Assembly (NCBI GenBank): GCA_036398775.1
Contig: DASWOJ010000471.1
Location: forward strand, 1 to 12,543
DNA length: 12,543 nucleotides
Origin: DASWOJ01 sp036398775
Lineage (GTDB): Bacteria; Pseudomonadota; Alphaproteobacteria; Acetobacterales; Acetobacteraceae
Direction of reading: 5' to 3'
The translations under genes were made by a program, and so were the position numbers. Under the pieces are notes generated by a model. It ran no database searches, was not told the origin of the DNA, and saw only the letters and a list, made by a program, of their open reading frames with translations. Position 1 is the stretch's first letter. Every line of letters starts with the position of its first letter. Shown here one piece after another: positions 6,927-12,160 of this stretch.

Positions 6927-7532
6927 CTACATCGGGCCGTCCGGCACGTCCCTTGCCCAAAGCAGCGGCAGGGCGGCCGCGTCCGGCAGTTGGTAGTGCC
7001 ACCATTCCGAGGCGATGTGCTGCCAGCCGGCGGCGGCCATGATCCCCAGCAGCAGGGCGCGGTTGCGGATGGCATGCGGCGGGATATCCAGCGCCGCATG
7101 GGCCGACTGCGGCACCATCGCGTCGAAGCTGGTGCCCATGTCGAGGCCGGTCCCGCTGGCTGGGTCCGCCAGGGTCAGGTCCACCGCGGCTCCGCGGGGA
7201 TGGTAGCCGCTGTCGTCCGCAGGGTTGGCGACGTAGCGCGGATCGGGCAGCGCCGCCCAGAACGCCCACTGCGCGTCGAGCGGGCGGAAGGCGTCGAATA
7301 CCTTCAGGCGGAACCCCAGCACGGCGGCACGCGCGGCGGCGGCCAGCAGGCGCTCGTGCGCCTCGGGCCGGAGCAGCGCGACGGGGCGGCGGTAGATAGG
7401 CCGGCCGGTCAGGTTGTCCGCCGTCGCATAGCGGAGGTCGAGCAGGACTCCGTCGTCCTCGGTCAGGGGCAGGAGCATCGGCGCATCGTGACGCGGGGCG
7501 GGGCGGCTGGCTTCGGTGCAGGCCGGCGGCAT
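6927..7532 (-). CDS. ddpX: D-alanyl-D-alanine dipeptidase, DdpX/VanX family (zinc, M15D)
   Basis: This hydrolyses D-Ala-D-Ala to D-alanine; by family it is a zinc metallopeptidase of VanX/DdpX type. At 201 residues it is close to VanX (about 200). Active-site features line up: YATADNLTG near the N-terminus; catalytic Arg83 in DAFRP; zinc ligands His111 and Asp118 in HPRGAAVD (same 7-residue spacing as VanX His116/Asp123); and catalytic Glu176 plus zinc ligand His179 in EWWHY (same spacing as VanX Glu181/His184). LDMGT-x-FD, conserved in the family, is present. No signal peptide is evident, so it is probably cytoplasmic like DdpX, acting after import. The start is ATG 7532 (GTG 7535 immediately before is equivalent; ATG 7478 would drop 18 residues that look unconserved). 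It follows the xylB stop by a few bases, implying co-transcription. It is the gene that identifies the transporter downstream as Ddp. There is no vanH/vanA-type partner, so a catabolic rather than resistance role is likely. Confidence 0.93.
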   Translation of the reverse strand: MPPACTEASRPAPRHDAPMLLPLTEDDGVLLDLRYATADNLTGRPIYRRPVALLRPEAHERLLAAAARAAVLGFRLKVFDAFRPLDAQWAFWAALPDPRYVANPADDSGYHPRGAAVDLTLADPASGTGLDMGTSFDAMVPQSAHAALDIPPHAIRNRALLLGIMAAAGWQHIASEWWHYQLPDAAALPLLWARDVPDGPM

Positions 7533-7538
7533 CACGGC

Positions 7539-9023
7539 CTAGCCTGCCGCTGCGCGGGAGCCAGCCTCGATCCGGTAGAGCGTCCGGTAGCGGGCCAGCC
7601 GCTGCGGCATGCCGGGATCGGGGGCCGCGGGGGTCAGCGCGTCCTCGATGGGCGGCGGGGTGCAGATGGAGGCGACGTCGCCGGCGCCGGCCGCCAGCAT
7701 CGCCAGCCGCGCCGCGCCCAGGGATGCGCCCAGCACGCCGCCCCGCGGCAACTGCAACGTCAGGCGCAGCGTGTCCGCCAGCATCTGCGCCCAGAACCGG
7801 CTGCGCGACCCGCCGCCGACCAGGGCGCAGGCGTGGAGGTCCACTCCGGCCTCGCGGACAACGTCCAGCCCGTCCGCCAGTGCGAAGGCGACGCCCTCCA
7901 GCACGGCATAGGCCAGCGCCTCGGCGCCATGGTCCGCGCGCAGGCCGGCGAACATCGCGGTTGCGTCGGGGTCGTTGTGCGGTGTGCGCTCTCCGGTCAG
8001 ATAGGGCAGGAACAGCGGGGCATGGCCGCGCCAGGCGGGATTGGCGGCGGCTGCCTTGACCCGTCCCAGCAGGGTGTCCAGGTCCGCCTGTCCCAGCACG
8101 CCTGCCAGCCAGGACAGGGCGGAGGACGCCGTGAGCGCCACCGCCATCACCTGCCACCGGCCCGGCAGCGCATGGCAGAACGCGTGCAGCGTCCGCTCCG
8201 GCCTGGCGACCAGGTGGCCGGTTGCGGCGAACACCACGCCGGAGGTGCCGAGGGACAGGAATCCTTGGCCGGGTTCCACCGCGCCGATGCCGATGGCGGA
8301 CGCGGCGTTGTCCCCGGCGCCGCCTGCCACCACCACGCGCCGGCTGGACAGGCCCCATGCCGCCGCCAGATCGGGGCGCAGGACGCCGGAAGGCGCGGAC
8401 CCCTCCACCAGGCGCGGCATGTGGGCGCGGGTCAGGCCGCAAGCCGCCAGCAGCACGTCGTCCCAGTCGCGCGCGCCGACGTCCAGCCAAAGGGTGCCGG
8501 ACGCGTCGGAGATGTCGCCCACCAGCTCCCCGGTCAGGCACAGGCGGACCCAGTCCTTGGGCAGCAGCACCGTGCGGGTGCGGGCGAAGATGCCGGGTTC
8601 GTGCCGCTGCACCCACAGCAGCTTAGGAGCGGTGAAGCCCGGCATGGCCCGGTTGCTGGCGCGGGTGCGGAAGTCGGGGACGCGGCGCTCCAGCTCCTCG
8701 CACTCGGCGAAGGCGCGGCCGTCGTTCCAAAGGATGGCCGGGCGCAGCACCTGGCGGGCCTCATCGAGCAGCACGGCGCCGTGCTGCTGGCCGGACAGGC
8801 CGATGCCGTCCAGGCCGGCCCAGGCGTCAGGCGCGGCCGCGCGGACCTGGGCGATTGCGGCCTCGGTGGCCTGCCACCAGTCGGCCGGGTCCTGTTCGGA
8901 CCACATCGGGTGGGGACGCTGCACGTCGAGCGGCGCGGAGCCTTCGGCCAGCACCCGCTGCGCGTCGTCAATCAGCAGCGCCTTGACGGAGGACGTGCCG
9001 GCGTCAATGCCGAGCCAACTCAT
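7539..9023 (-). CDS. xylB: Xylulokinase (FGGY carbohydrate kinase)
   Basis: This phosphorylates D-xylulose to D-xylulose 5-phosphate with ATP, in the cytoplasm, at the entry to the pentose phosphate pathway. At 494 residues it has the usual length. FGGY-N features: GIDAGTSSVKAL (5-16, phosphate contact, Asp7), GLSGQQHGAV (75-84, substrate side with His81), LWNDGR (98-103) and a typical GELVGDISDASGTLWLD block (165-181). Catalytic base Asp238 is in AGGAGDNAA, followed by GTSGVVF (259-265). FGGY-C has the GGGSRSRFWAQMLAD block (about 400). The start ATG 9023 is backed by GAGGAG (plus-strand complement at 9032-9037), 8 bases upstream. It is separated from the SIS gene upstream by 233 bases and leads directly into ddpX. 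With the polyol dehydrogenase on the other strand it fits D-arabinitol or xylitol use (inference). Confidence 0.94.
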   Translation of the reverse strand: MSWLGIDAGTSSVKALLIDDAQRVLAEGSAPLDVQRPHPMWSEQDPADWWQATEAAIAQVRAAAPDAWAGLDGIGLSGQQHGAVLLDEARQVLRPAILWNDGRAFAECEELERRVPDFRTRASNRAMPGFTAPKLLWVQRHEPGIFARTRTVLLPKDWVRLCLTGELVGDISDASGTLWLDVGARDWDDVLLAACGLTRAHMPRLVEGSAPSGVLRPDLAAAWGLSSRRVVVAGGAGDNAASAIGIGAVEPGQGFLSLGTSGVVFAATGHLVARPERTLHAFCHALPGRWQVMAVALTASSALSWLAGVLGQADLDTLLGRVKAAAANPAWRGHAPLFLPYLTGERTPHNDPDATAMFAGLRADHGAEALAYAVLEGVAFALADGLDVVREAGVDLHACALVGGGSRSRFWAQMLADTLRLTLQLPRGGVLGASLGAARLAMLAAGAGDVASICTPPPIEDALTPAAPDPGMPQRLARYRTLYRIEAGSRAAAG

Positions 9024-9256
9024 GCGGGGTACTCCTCGAAGTGGTTGGGTGGTGGGGGCGCGGGCGCTGCTCCCTTGCTCTTCGGGAGAAAACTGGGGTG
9101 AGTGGGTCCTGGCTGCCGGCGGGGCGTGCCAGTGCCGTTGCAGCGGAGCCTACATGACGCGACTACCGTGCTTGCCCTCCCTCTCACCCTAACCCTCTCC
9201 CGGAGGAAGAGGGAACAGGAAGGACCGCCGGGAATGGGGTGACGGCGTGTACGGCA
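9024..9256. other. Gap between the SIS gene and xylB
   Basis: This 233-base gap holds no gene. It contains the xylB ribosome site (complement of GAGGAG at 9032-9037) and a dispersed-repeat-like segment at 9175-9213 (listed separately). A promoter for xylB is likely in here, given the size of the gap, but no convincing -35/-10 pair is visible. Confidence 0.5.
9175..9213 (-). repeat. Dispersed intergenic repeat of the GAGAGGGTTAGGGTGAG type
   Basis: Read on the minus strand this segment gives CTTCC, then GGGAGAGGGTTAGGGTGAG, then AGGGAGGG; on the plus strand the core is CACCCTAACCCTCTCCC. A core of this kind is a very common intergenic repeat in many high-GC proteobacterial genomes (recalled, not searched). 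Arms CCCTCT (9193-9198) and AGAGGG (9208-9213) form a 6-bp stem with a 9-base loop. It sits between the SIS gene stop and xylB, so it could act as a transcript end or mRNA stabiliser. Confidence 0.5.
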
Positions 9257-9802
9257 TCATTCCAGGTTCGTGTGCCGGGCGCGCATGGCGTCGGTGGGGA
9301 TGCCCAGCTTACCGCGCAGACGGAGGACGATCACCTCGAACAGCAGGTAGAGCGCGCCCTCGAACAGCGATCCCATCGGCAGCGCCGACGCGCCGTTGGC
9401 GTCGTCCGCCACCGTCTGCGCTGGCACCCGCAGCAGCAGGTCCGCACGCCGGGCGGCCTCCCCGTCCTGCGCCGTGATCACCAGCGTGCGCGCCCCGGCG
9501 TCCGCCGCCACGCCCATCAGCGCCAGCACCGTCGAGAAGGAGCTGGAACCGGCGGAGACCAGCAGCAGGTCGCCCGGACCTACCGGCGGCGTCGTCATGT
9601 CGCCGACCATCGCCGCGTGCAGGCCAAGGTGATACAGCCGCATCACCAAGCCGCGGACTTGCAGGCCTTCGCGCCCCAAACCGTAGCAGACGATGCGGTT
9701 GGCGCTGGCGAGGGCGTCCACGGTCATGTCCACCTCGGCCTCGTCGAGCCGGGCGAACACCTCGCCCAACTCGTCGAGCGCCTGCTGATACAGCCCAGGC
9801 AT
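9257..9802 (-). CDS. SIS-domain sugar-phosphate isomerase, 6-phospho-3-hexuloisomerase-like (HxlB)
   Basis: A 181-residue single SIS-domain protein with the length and plan of 6-phospho-3-hexuloisomerase (PHI, HxlB), which converts D-arabino-3-hexulose 6-phosphate to fructose 6-phosphate. PHI-like features: MRLYHLGLHAAMVGDMTTPPVGPGDLLLVSAG (54-85), ITAQDGEAARRADLLLRVPA (109-128), PMGSLFEGALYLLFE (142-156) and the ending RARHTNLE, close to the PHI tail (ARHAVLE or ARHANLE). Two loops differ from classical PHI: GREG (43-46) in place of GRSG, and SAGSSSFS (83-90) in place of SGSGET. The substrate may therefore be another ketose or aldose phosphate. No hexulose-phosphate synthase (hxlA) is in the window. 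The start ATG 9802 overlaps the stop of the gene upstream as TAATG, so the two are coupled. Fold call firm, reaction uncertain. Confidence 0.82.
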   Translation of the reverse strand: MPGLYQQALDELGEVFARLDEAEVDMTVDALASANRIVCYGLGREGLQVRGLVMRLYHLGLHAAMVGDMTTPPVGPGDLLLVSAGSSSFSTVLALMGVAADAGARTLVITAQDGEAARRADLLLRVPAQTVADDANGASALPMGSLFEGALYLLFEVIVLRLRGKLGIPTDAMRARHTNLE

Positions 9803-10245
9803 TATTGCCGCAGCGGCTTTTTGCCGTGGCAGCAGCCTTCCTCGTGCAGGGTTGCCTCCATGTGGCGGGGGAGCTTGACGCCCAGGCCGCGACGGCGGAT
9901 CGGCGGCGCTGGGATGATGCGGGACTCGCCGTCCGGAATGCCGGCCCGCGCCAGCCTGCCGCCTGCGGACGCGGCCCGCGCGGCATCGCGGAAGCCGTTT
10001 GGCGCGTTGGCGGCGCTGACCACCAGCAACGAGCCGGCGCCGCCGGTCCAGGCGGCGGCCCAGGCGGCGGCCTCGCTCACCTCGGGCCCGGCGCCGATGC
10101 CGTCATACCTGCAGAAGTGCAGGCTGCTGCCCCGGAGCCTGACGGCGCCGACGCGCAGAGGCACCTCGCCGGGCCTGCGCTCCCGCAGGTTGGGTCGAGG
10201 AATTTGGGCGTCATGCGGGGCGTGCAGGAACAGGGCGAAGAACAT
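9802..10245 (-). CDS. Unrecognised 147-residue protein, coupled to the SIS gene
   Basis: I do not recognise a family. The frame has strongly G/C-ending codons throughout, like the confirmed genes and unlike the overlapping plus-strand frame, and its TAA overlaps the ATG of the SIS gene (TAATG, 9800-9804). Both facts argue that it is a real, co-translated gene. ATG 10245 is the only reasonable start, because an in-frame TGA lies about 40 bases upstream. The product is soluble, with no signal peptide or membrane helix. It has an Ala/Gly-rich middle (about 58-100, AAAWAAAWTGGAGSLLVVSAANAPNGFRDAARAASAGG), a segment SRIIPAPPIRRRGLGVKLPRHME (about 108-130) and a Cys/His-containing tail (LHEEGCCHG) that could bind metal. 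It is the first gene of the minus-strand unit, facing the polyol dehydrogenase. It may be an accessory enzyme or a remnant of one. Confidence 0.6.
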   Translation of the reverse strand: MFFALFLHAPHDAQIPRPNLRERRPGEVPLRVGAVRLRGSSLHFCRYDGIGAGPEVSEAAAWAAAWTGGAGSLLVVSAANAPNGFRDAARAASAGGRLARAGIPDGESRIIPAPPIRRRGLGVKLPRHMEATLHEEGCCHGKKPLRQ

Positions 10246-10254
10246 GGCGGCACG

Positions 10255-10273
10255 CTGCGGATGTAATCTGCAG
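10255..10273. promoter_or_regulatory. 19-bp palindrome, candidate operator 1
   Basis: CTGCGGAT (10255-10262), spacer GTA, ATCTGCAG (10266-10273). Seven of eight positions in each arm are symmetric, with a 3-base centre. It lies 10 bases upstream of the minus-strand 147-residue gene, where a bound repressor would block expression. The size fits a dimeric helix-turn-helix regulator (GntR, LacI or DeoR class), but the sequence matches no operator I can name. Confidence 0.45.
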
Positions 10274-10275
10274 CG

Positions 10276-10294
10276 CGCAAGTGTTCATCTTGCG
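10276..10294. promoter_or_regulatory. 19-bp palindrome, candidate operator 2
   Basis: CGCAAG (10276-10281), 7-base spacer, CTTGCG (10289-10294), with perfectly symmetric 6-bp arms. Its centre (10285) is 21 bp from that of the first palindrome (10264), two turns of B-DNA, so two dimers could bind on the same face. The arm sequences of the two sites differ, so they might serve different regulators, or this one could be chance. Confidence 0.4.
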
Positions 10295-10373
10295 GTTTCG
10301 CGCTTCAAGGCATTTGGAGGGACTGCTTGCGGCGTTTAGCGCGCGGGAGTTTGGCCGCACGCCGCTGCCGGTT

Positions 10374-10419
10374 GCCTCCCCGCGCCGCCTGCATGAAGGT
10401 GGCGGCGGCGCGGGGAGGC
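10374..10419 (+). promoter_or_regulatory. Perfect 16-bp inverted repeat in the leader of the polyol dehydrogenase
   Basis: GCCTCCCCGCGCCGCC (10374-10389) and its exact complement GGCGGCGCGGGGAGGC (10404-10419) are separated by a 14-base loop (10390-10403). In mRNA this would be a very stable G+C hairpin ending 12 bases before the GGGGAGG ribosome site at 10431. The 3' arm itself contains a GGGGAGG (10412-10418), whose complement is in the 5' arm. It could control translation, halt transcription before the gene, or be a protein-binding site on DNA. No T-run follows. Confidence 0.6.
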
Positions 10420-10430
10420 CGCGCTGGCTT

Positions 10431-10437
10431 GGGGAGG
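10431..10437 (+). promoter_or_regulatory. GGGGAGG ribosome binding site that decides the dehydrogenase start
   Basis: GGGGAGG abuts ATG 10438 with no spacing but stands 6 bases before in-frame TTG 10444, the normal distance. This favours TTG 10444. An upstream copy at 10412-10418 lies 10 bases before another in-frame TTG (10429) but is buried in the hairpin stem. Confidence 0.5.
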
Positions 10438-10443
10438 ATGGCT

Positions 10444-11925
10444 TTGGACCCGATACCGCTCAACCGCGCAGCACTTGCCCGCCTGCCTTCGTCCGTGCAG
10501 GGGCCGCGCTTCGACCCGGCGGCGGTCACGCCGGGGATCGTCCATCTCGGGCTTGGCGGCTTCGCCCGGGCGCACCTGGCGCGCTACACGCACAACCTGA
10601 TGGACCGGCGGGCGGACATGCTGGGGTTCGGCATCATCGGCGCCGGGCTGCTTCCGGGGGACCGGCGGATGCAGGAGAGCCTGGCGCCGCAGGACGGCCT
10701 TTATACCCTGGTGGAGCGCAGCGGCGCGGAGGAGGCGGTCACCGTGATCGGCAGCCTGGCCGGGGTGGCGTTCGCCGGGGAGGGCAGCGCGGCGCTGCTG
10801 GATGCGATGGACCAGCCGGGCATACGCATCGTCAGCCTGACGGTCACGGAGAACGGCTACTGCCTGAACCGCGCCACCAAGCGGCTGGACCCGGAGCACC
10901 CGCTGATCCGGCGCGACCTGGCCGACCCGGCGCAACCGGCCAGCGCCATCGGCATGGTGGTCGAGGCCGCCCGCCGCCGCCGCGATGCCGGGGCGCAGCC
11001 GTTCACGGCGATGACCTGCGACAACATCCAGCATAACGGCGACGTGCTGCGCGAGGCCGTGCTGGCGCTCGCCCGGCTGCGCGACCCGGGGCTGGCGGAG
11101 TGGATCGAGGCCAACATCCCGTTCCCGAACACGATGGTGGACCGCATCACGCCGGTGACGGCGGAGGCGGATGTGGAGGGGCTGGCCACCCGGCACGGCA
11201 TACGGGACCGCTGGCCGGTGTTCTCCGAGGCGTTCACGCAGTGGGTGATCGAGGACCGGTTCGCCACCGGCCGGCCGGCGTGGGAGGAGGTGGGGGCGCA
11301 GTTCGTGCCGGATGTGGCGCCGTATGAGTTCATGAAGCTGCGGCTGCTGAACGGCAGCCACCTGGCGGTGGCCGGGCTGGGGCGGCTGATGGGGTATGTC
11401 ACCATGGACGAGGCGATGGCCGACCCGGTGATGACCCGCTACATGGCGGCGCTGATGGACCGGGAAACCGGGCCGACGCTGCCGGAGGTGCCGGGGGTGG
11501 ACATCGCGGAATACAAGGCGACACTGATTCGGCGGTTTGCCAACACAGCGATCAAGGACACGGTCGAGCGCATCAACACCGACGCGCCGATGAACGTCCT
11601 GCTGGACCCGATTCGCGACCGCCTGCGTGCAGGGGCGCCGTTGGACCTGCTGGCGTTGGCGTTGGCCGCATGGCTGCGCCGGGTGCGCGGGGAAGACGAG
11701 GCCGGGCAGCCGATTGACGTGCGGCACCCGATGGCGGCGCTGCTGCGGGAGCGGGCGGTCGCGGGCGGGCCTGACCCGGCGCCGCTGCTGGGGATCACCG
11801 AGCTGTTCGGGGAGGCAGGCGCCGATCCTCGGCTGCTGCAGCCGGTCGGTCGCTGGCTGGAGATGCTTTATGGCAGCGGCAGCCGGGCGACGCTGGCCGA
11901 GGCGGCGGGGATGCTCGGGTTCTAG
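10444..11925 (+). CDS. Polyol dehydrogenase of the long-chain mannitol dehydrogenase family (mannitol 2- or D-arabinitol 4-dehydrogenase)
   Basis: This NAD-dependent cytoplasmic enzyme oxidises a polyol to the matching ketose: mannitol to fructose, D-arabinitol to D-xylulose, or sorbitol to fructose. At 493 residues it equals the length of Pseudomonas mannitol 2-dehydrogenase. Landmarks: GIVHLGLGGFARAH (31-44, nucleotide-binding), SLTVTENGYC (131-140), CDNIQHNG (192-199), FPNTMVDRITPVT (227-239), WVIEDRF..GRPAWEEVGAQF (267-287) and the catalytic trio Lys298, Asn303, His306 in KLRLLNGSH. The start is set at TTG 10444 by ribosome-site spacing; ATG 10438 gives two more residues. The frame is open upstream to 10327, but those codons cover the hairpin and look non-coding. 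Divergent from the SIS/xylB side, it fits a pentitol pathway with xylulokinase. UxuB (fructuronate reductase) is in the same family and kdgT follows, so mannonate/fructuronate is an alternative; the C-terminal half (PGVDIAEYKATLIRRFAN) reads closer to mannitol dehydrogenase. Confidence 0.9.
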   Translation: MDPIPLNRAALARLPSSVQGPRFDPAAVTPGIVHLGLGGFARAHLARYTHNLMDRRADMLGFGIIGAGLLPGDRRMQESLAPQDGLYTLVERSGAEEAVTVIGSLAGVAFAGEGSAALLDAMDQPGIRIVSLTVTENGYCLNRATKRLDPEHPLIRRDLADPAQPASAIGMVVEAARRRRDAGAQPFTAMTCDNIQHNGDVLREAVLALARLRDPGLAEWIEANIPFPNTMVDRITPVTAEADVEGLATRHGIRDRWPVFSEAFTQWVIEDRFATGRPAWEEVGAQFVPDVAPYEFMKLRLLNGSHLAVAGLGRLMGYVTMDEAMADPVMTRYMAALMDRETGPTLPEVPGVDIAEYKATLIRRFANTAIKDTVERINTDAPMNVLLDPIRDRLRAGAPLDLLALALAAWLRRVRGEDEAGQPIDVRHPMAALLRERAVAGGPDPAPLLGITELFGEAGADPRLLQPVGRWLEMLYGSGSRATLAEAAGMLGF

Positions 11926-12160
11926 ACGTGGGAGGCTGGCCTGCGGGAGGTCTGGCCTGCGTGAGGTCTGGCGCGTGGGAGTCCGGCACCCGGCGTAGCG
12001 CGCTGCGCAACTGCTGCGCTGCTCCTGGTGGACCAGCGGGTCATTTGGCGGAGGCAGGCAAGGCCGCGTGAATGCTGTTGACGCTGTGCCAGCTTGGTGT
12101 AGGCCATTGCGGGAATAGACAGACCGCCGCGGGATGGCCGGGCTGCAATTGGGGGAAGAA
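11926..12160. other. Gap between the polyol dehydrogenase and kdgT
   Basis: This 235-base gap holds the tandem repeat (11928-11987), a small hairpin CTGGT/ACCAG (12025-12036), a TTGACG (12078-12083) without a good -10, and an inverted pair GGCCAT/ATGGCC (12102-12107, 12134-12139). GGGGGAAGAA at 12151-12160 is the kdgT ribosome site. No gene and no clear terminator is visible. Confidence 0.5.
11928..11987 (+). repeat. Degenerate tandem repeat, about 16-bp unit, 3-4 copies
   Basis: Directly after the dehydrogenase stop there are four imperfect units related to GGGAGGTCTGGCCTGC: 11930-11944 (one base missing), 11945-11960 (reference copy), 11961-11974 (GTGAGGTCTGGCGC) and 11975-11987 (GTGGGAGTCCGGC). 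Copies one and two are nearly identical and the later ones decay. Confidence 0.5.

Larger units (their letters stand above)
10246..10443. other. Divergent control region between the 147-residue gene and the polyol dehydrogenase
   Basis: This roughly 200-base region separates divergent genes and must hold promoters for both directions. It contains two adjacent 19-bp palindromes (10255-10273 and 10276-10294), a perfect 16-bp inverted repeat (10374-10419) and two GGGGAGG boxes (10412-10418, 10431-10437). A plus-strand TTGCGG (10290-10295) with TTTGGA 17 bases further on is a weak promoter candidate only. No regulator gene is in the window. Confidence 0.6.

Noticed and set aside
6672..9101. Very long plus-strand open frame (about 800 codons) opposite ddpA, ddpX and xylB
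   Set aside because: It is antisense to three genes with complete family motifs. The translation is low-complexity Arg/Gly/Ala/Gln, as expected when a high-GC gene is read on the other strand.
9805..10266. Plus-strand frame of 153 codons opposite the unrecognised 147-residue gene
   Set aside because: The minus-strand frame has the better codon pattern and a TAATG junction with the SIS gene; the plus-strand translation is Ala/Gly/Arg-rich and motif-free. With the minus-strand protein unrecognised, this is a judgement and not proof.
10327..10443. N-terminal extension of the polyol dehydrogenase from 10327
   Set aside because: The extra 39 codons cover the perfect inverted repeat and give Arg/Ala-rich text absent from the family; the length from 10444 equals the known enzyme length.
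12078..12106. TTGACG as a kdgT promoter -35 box
   Set aside because: No acceptable -10 hexamer lies 16-18 bases downstream (TAGGCC or AGGCCA only), so it was not listed as a promoter.
12102..12139. Inverted pair GGCCAT/ATGGCC upstream of kdgT as an operator
   Set aside because: Six-base arms 26 bases apart in G+C-rich DNA are easily chance.
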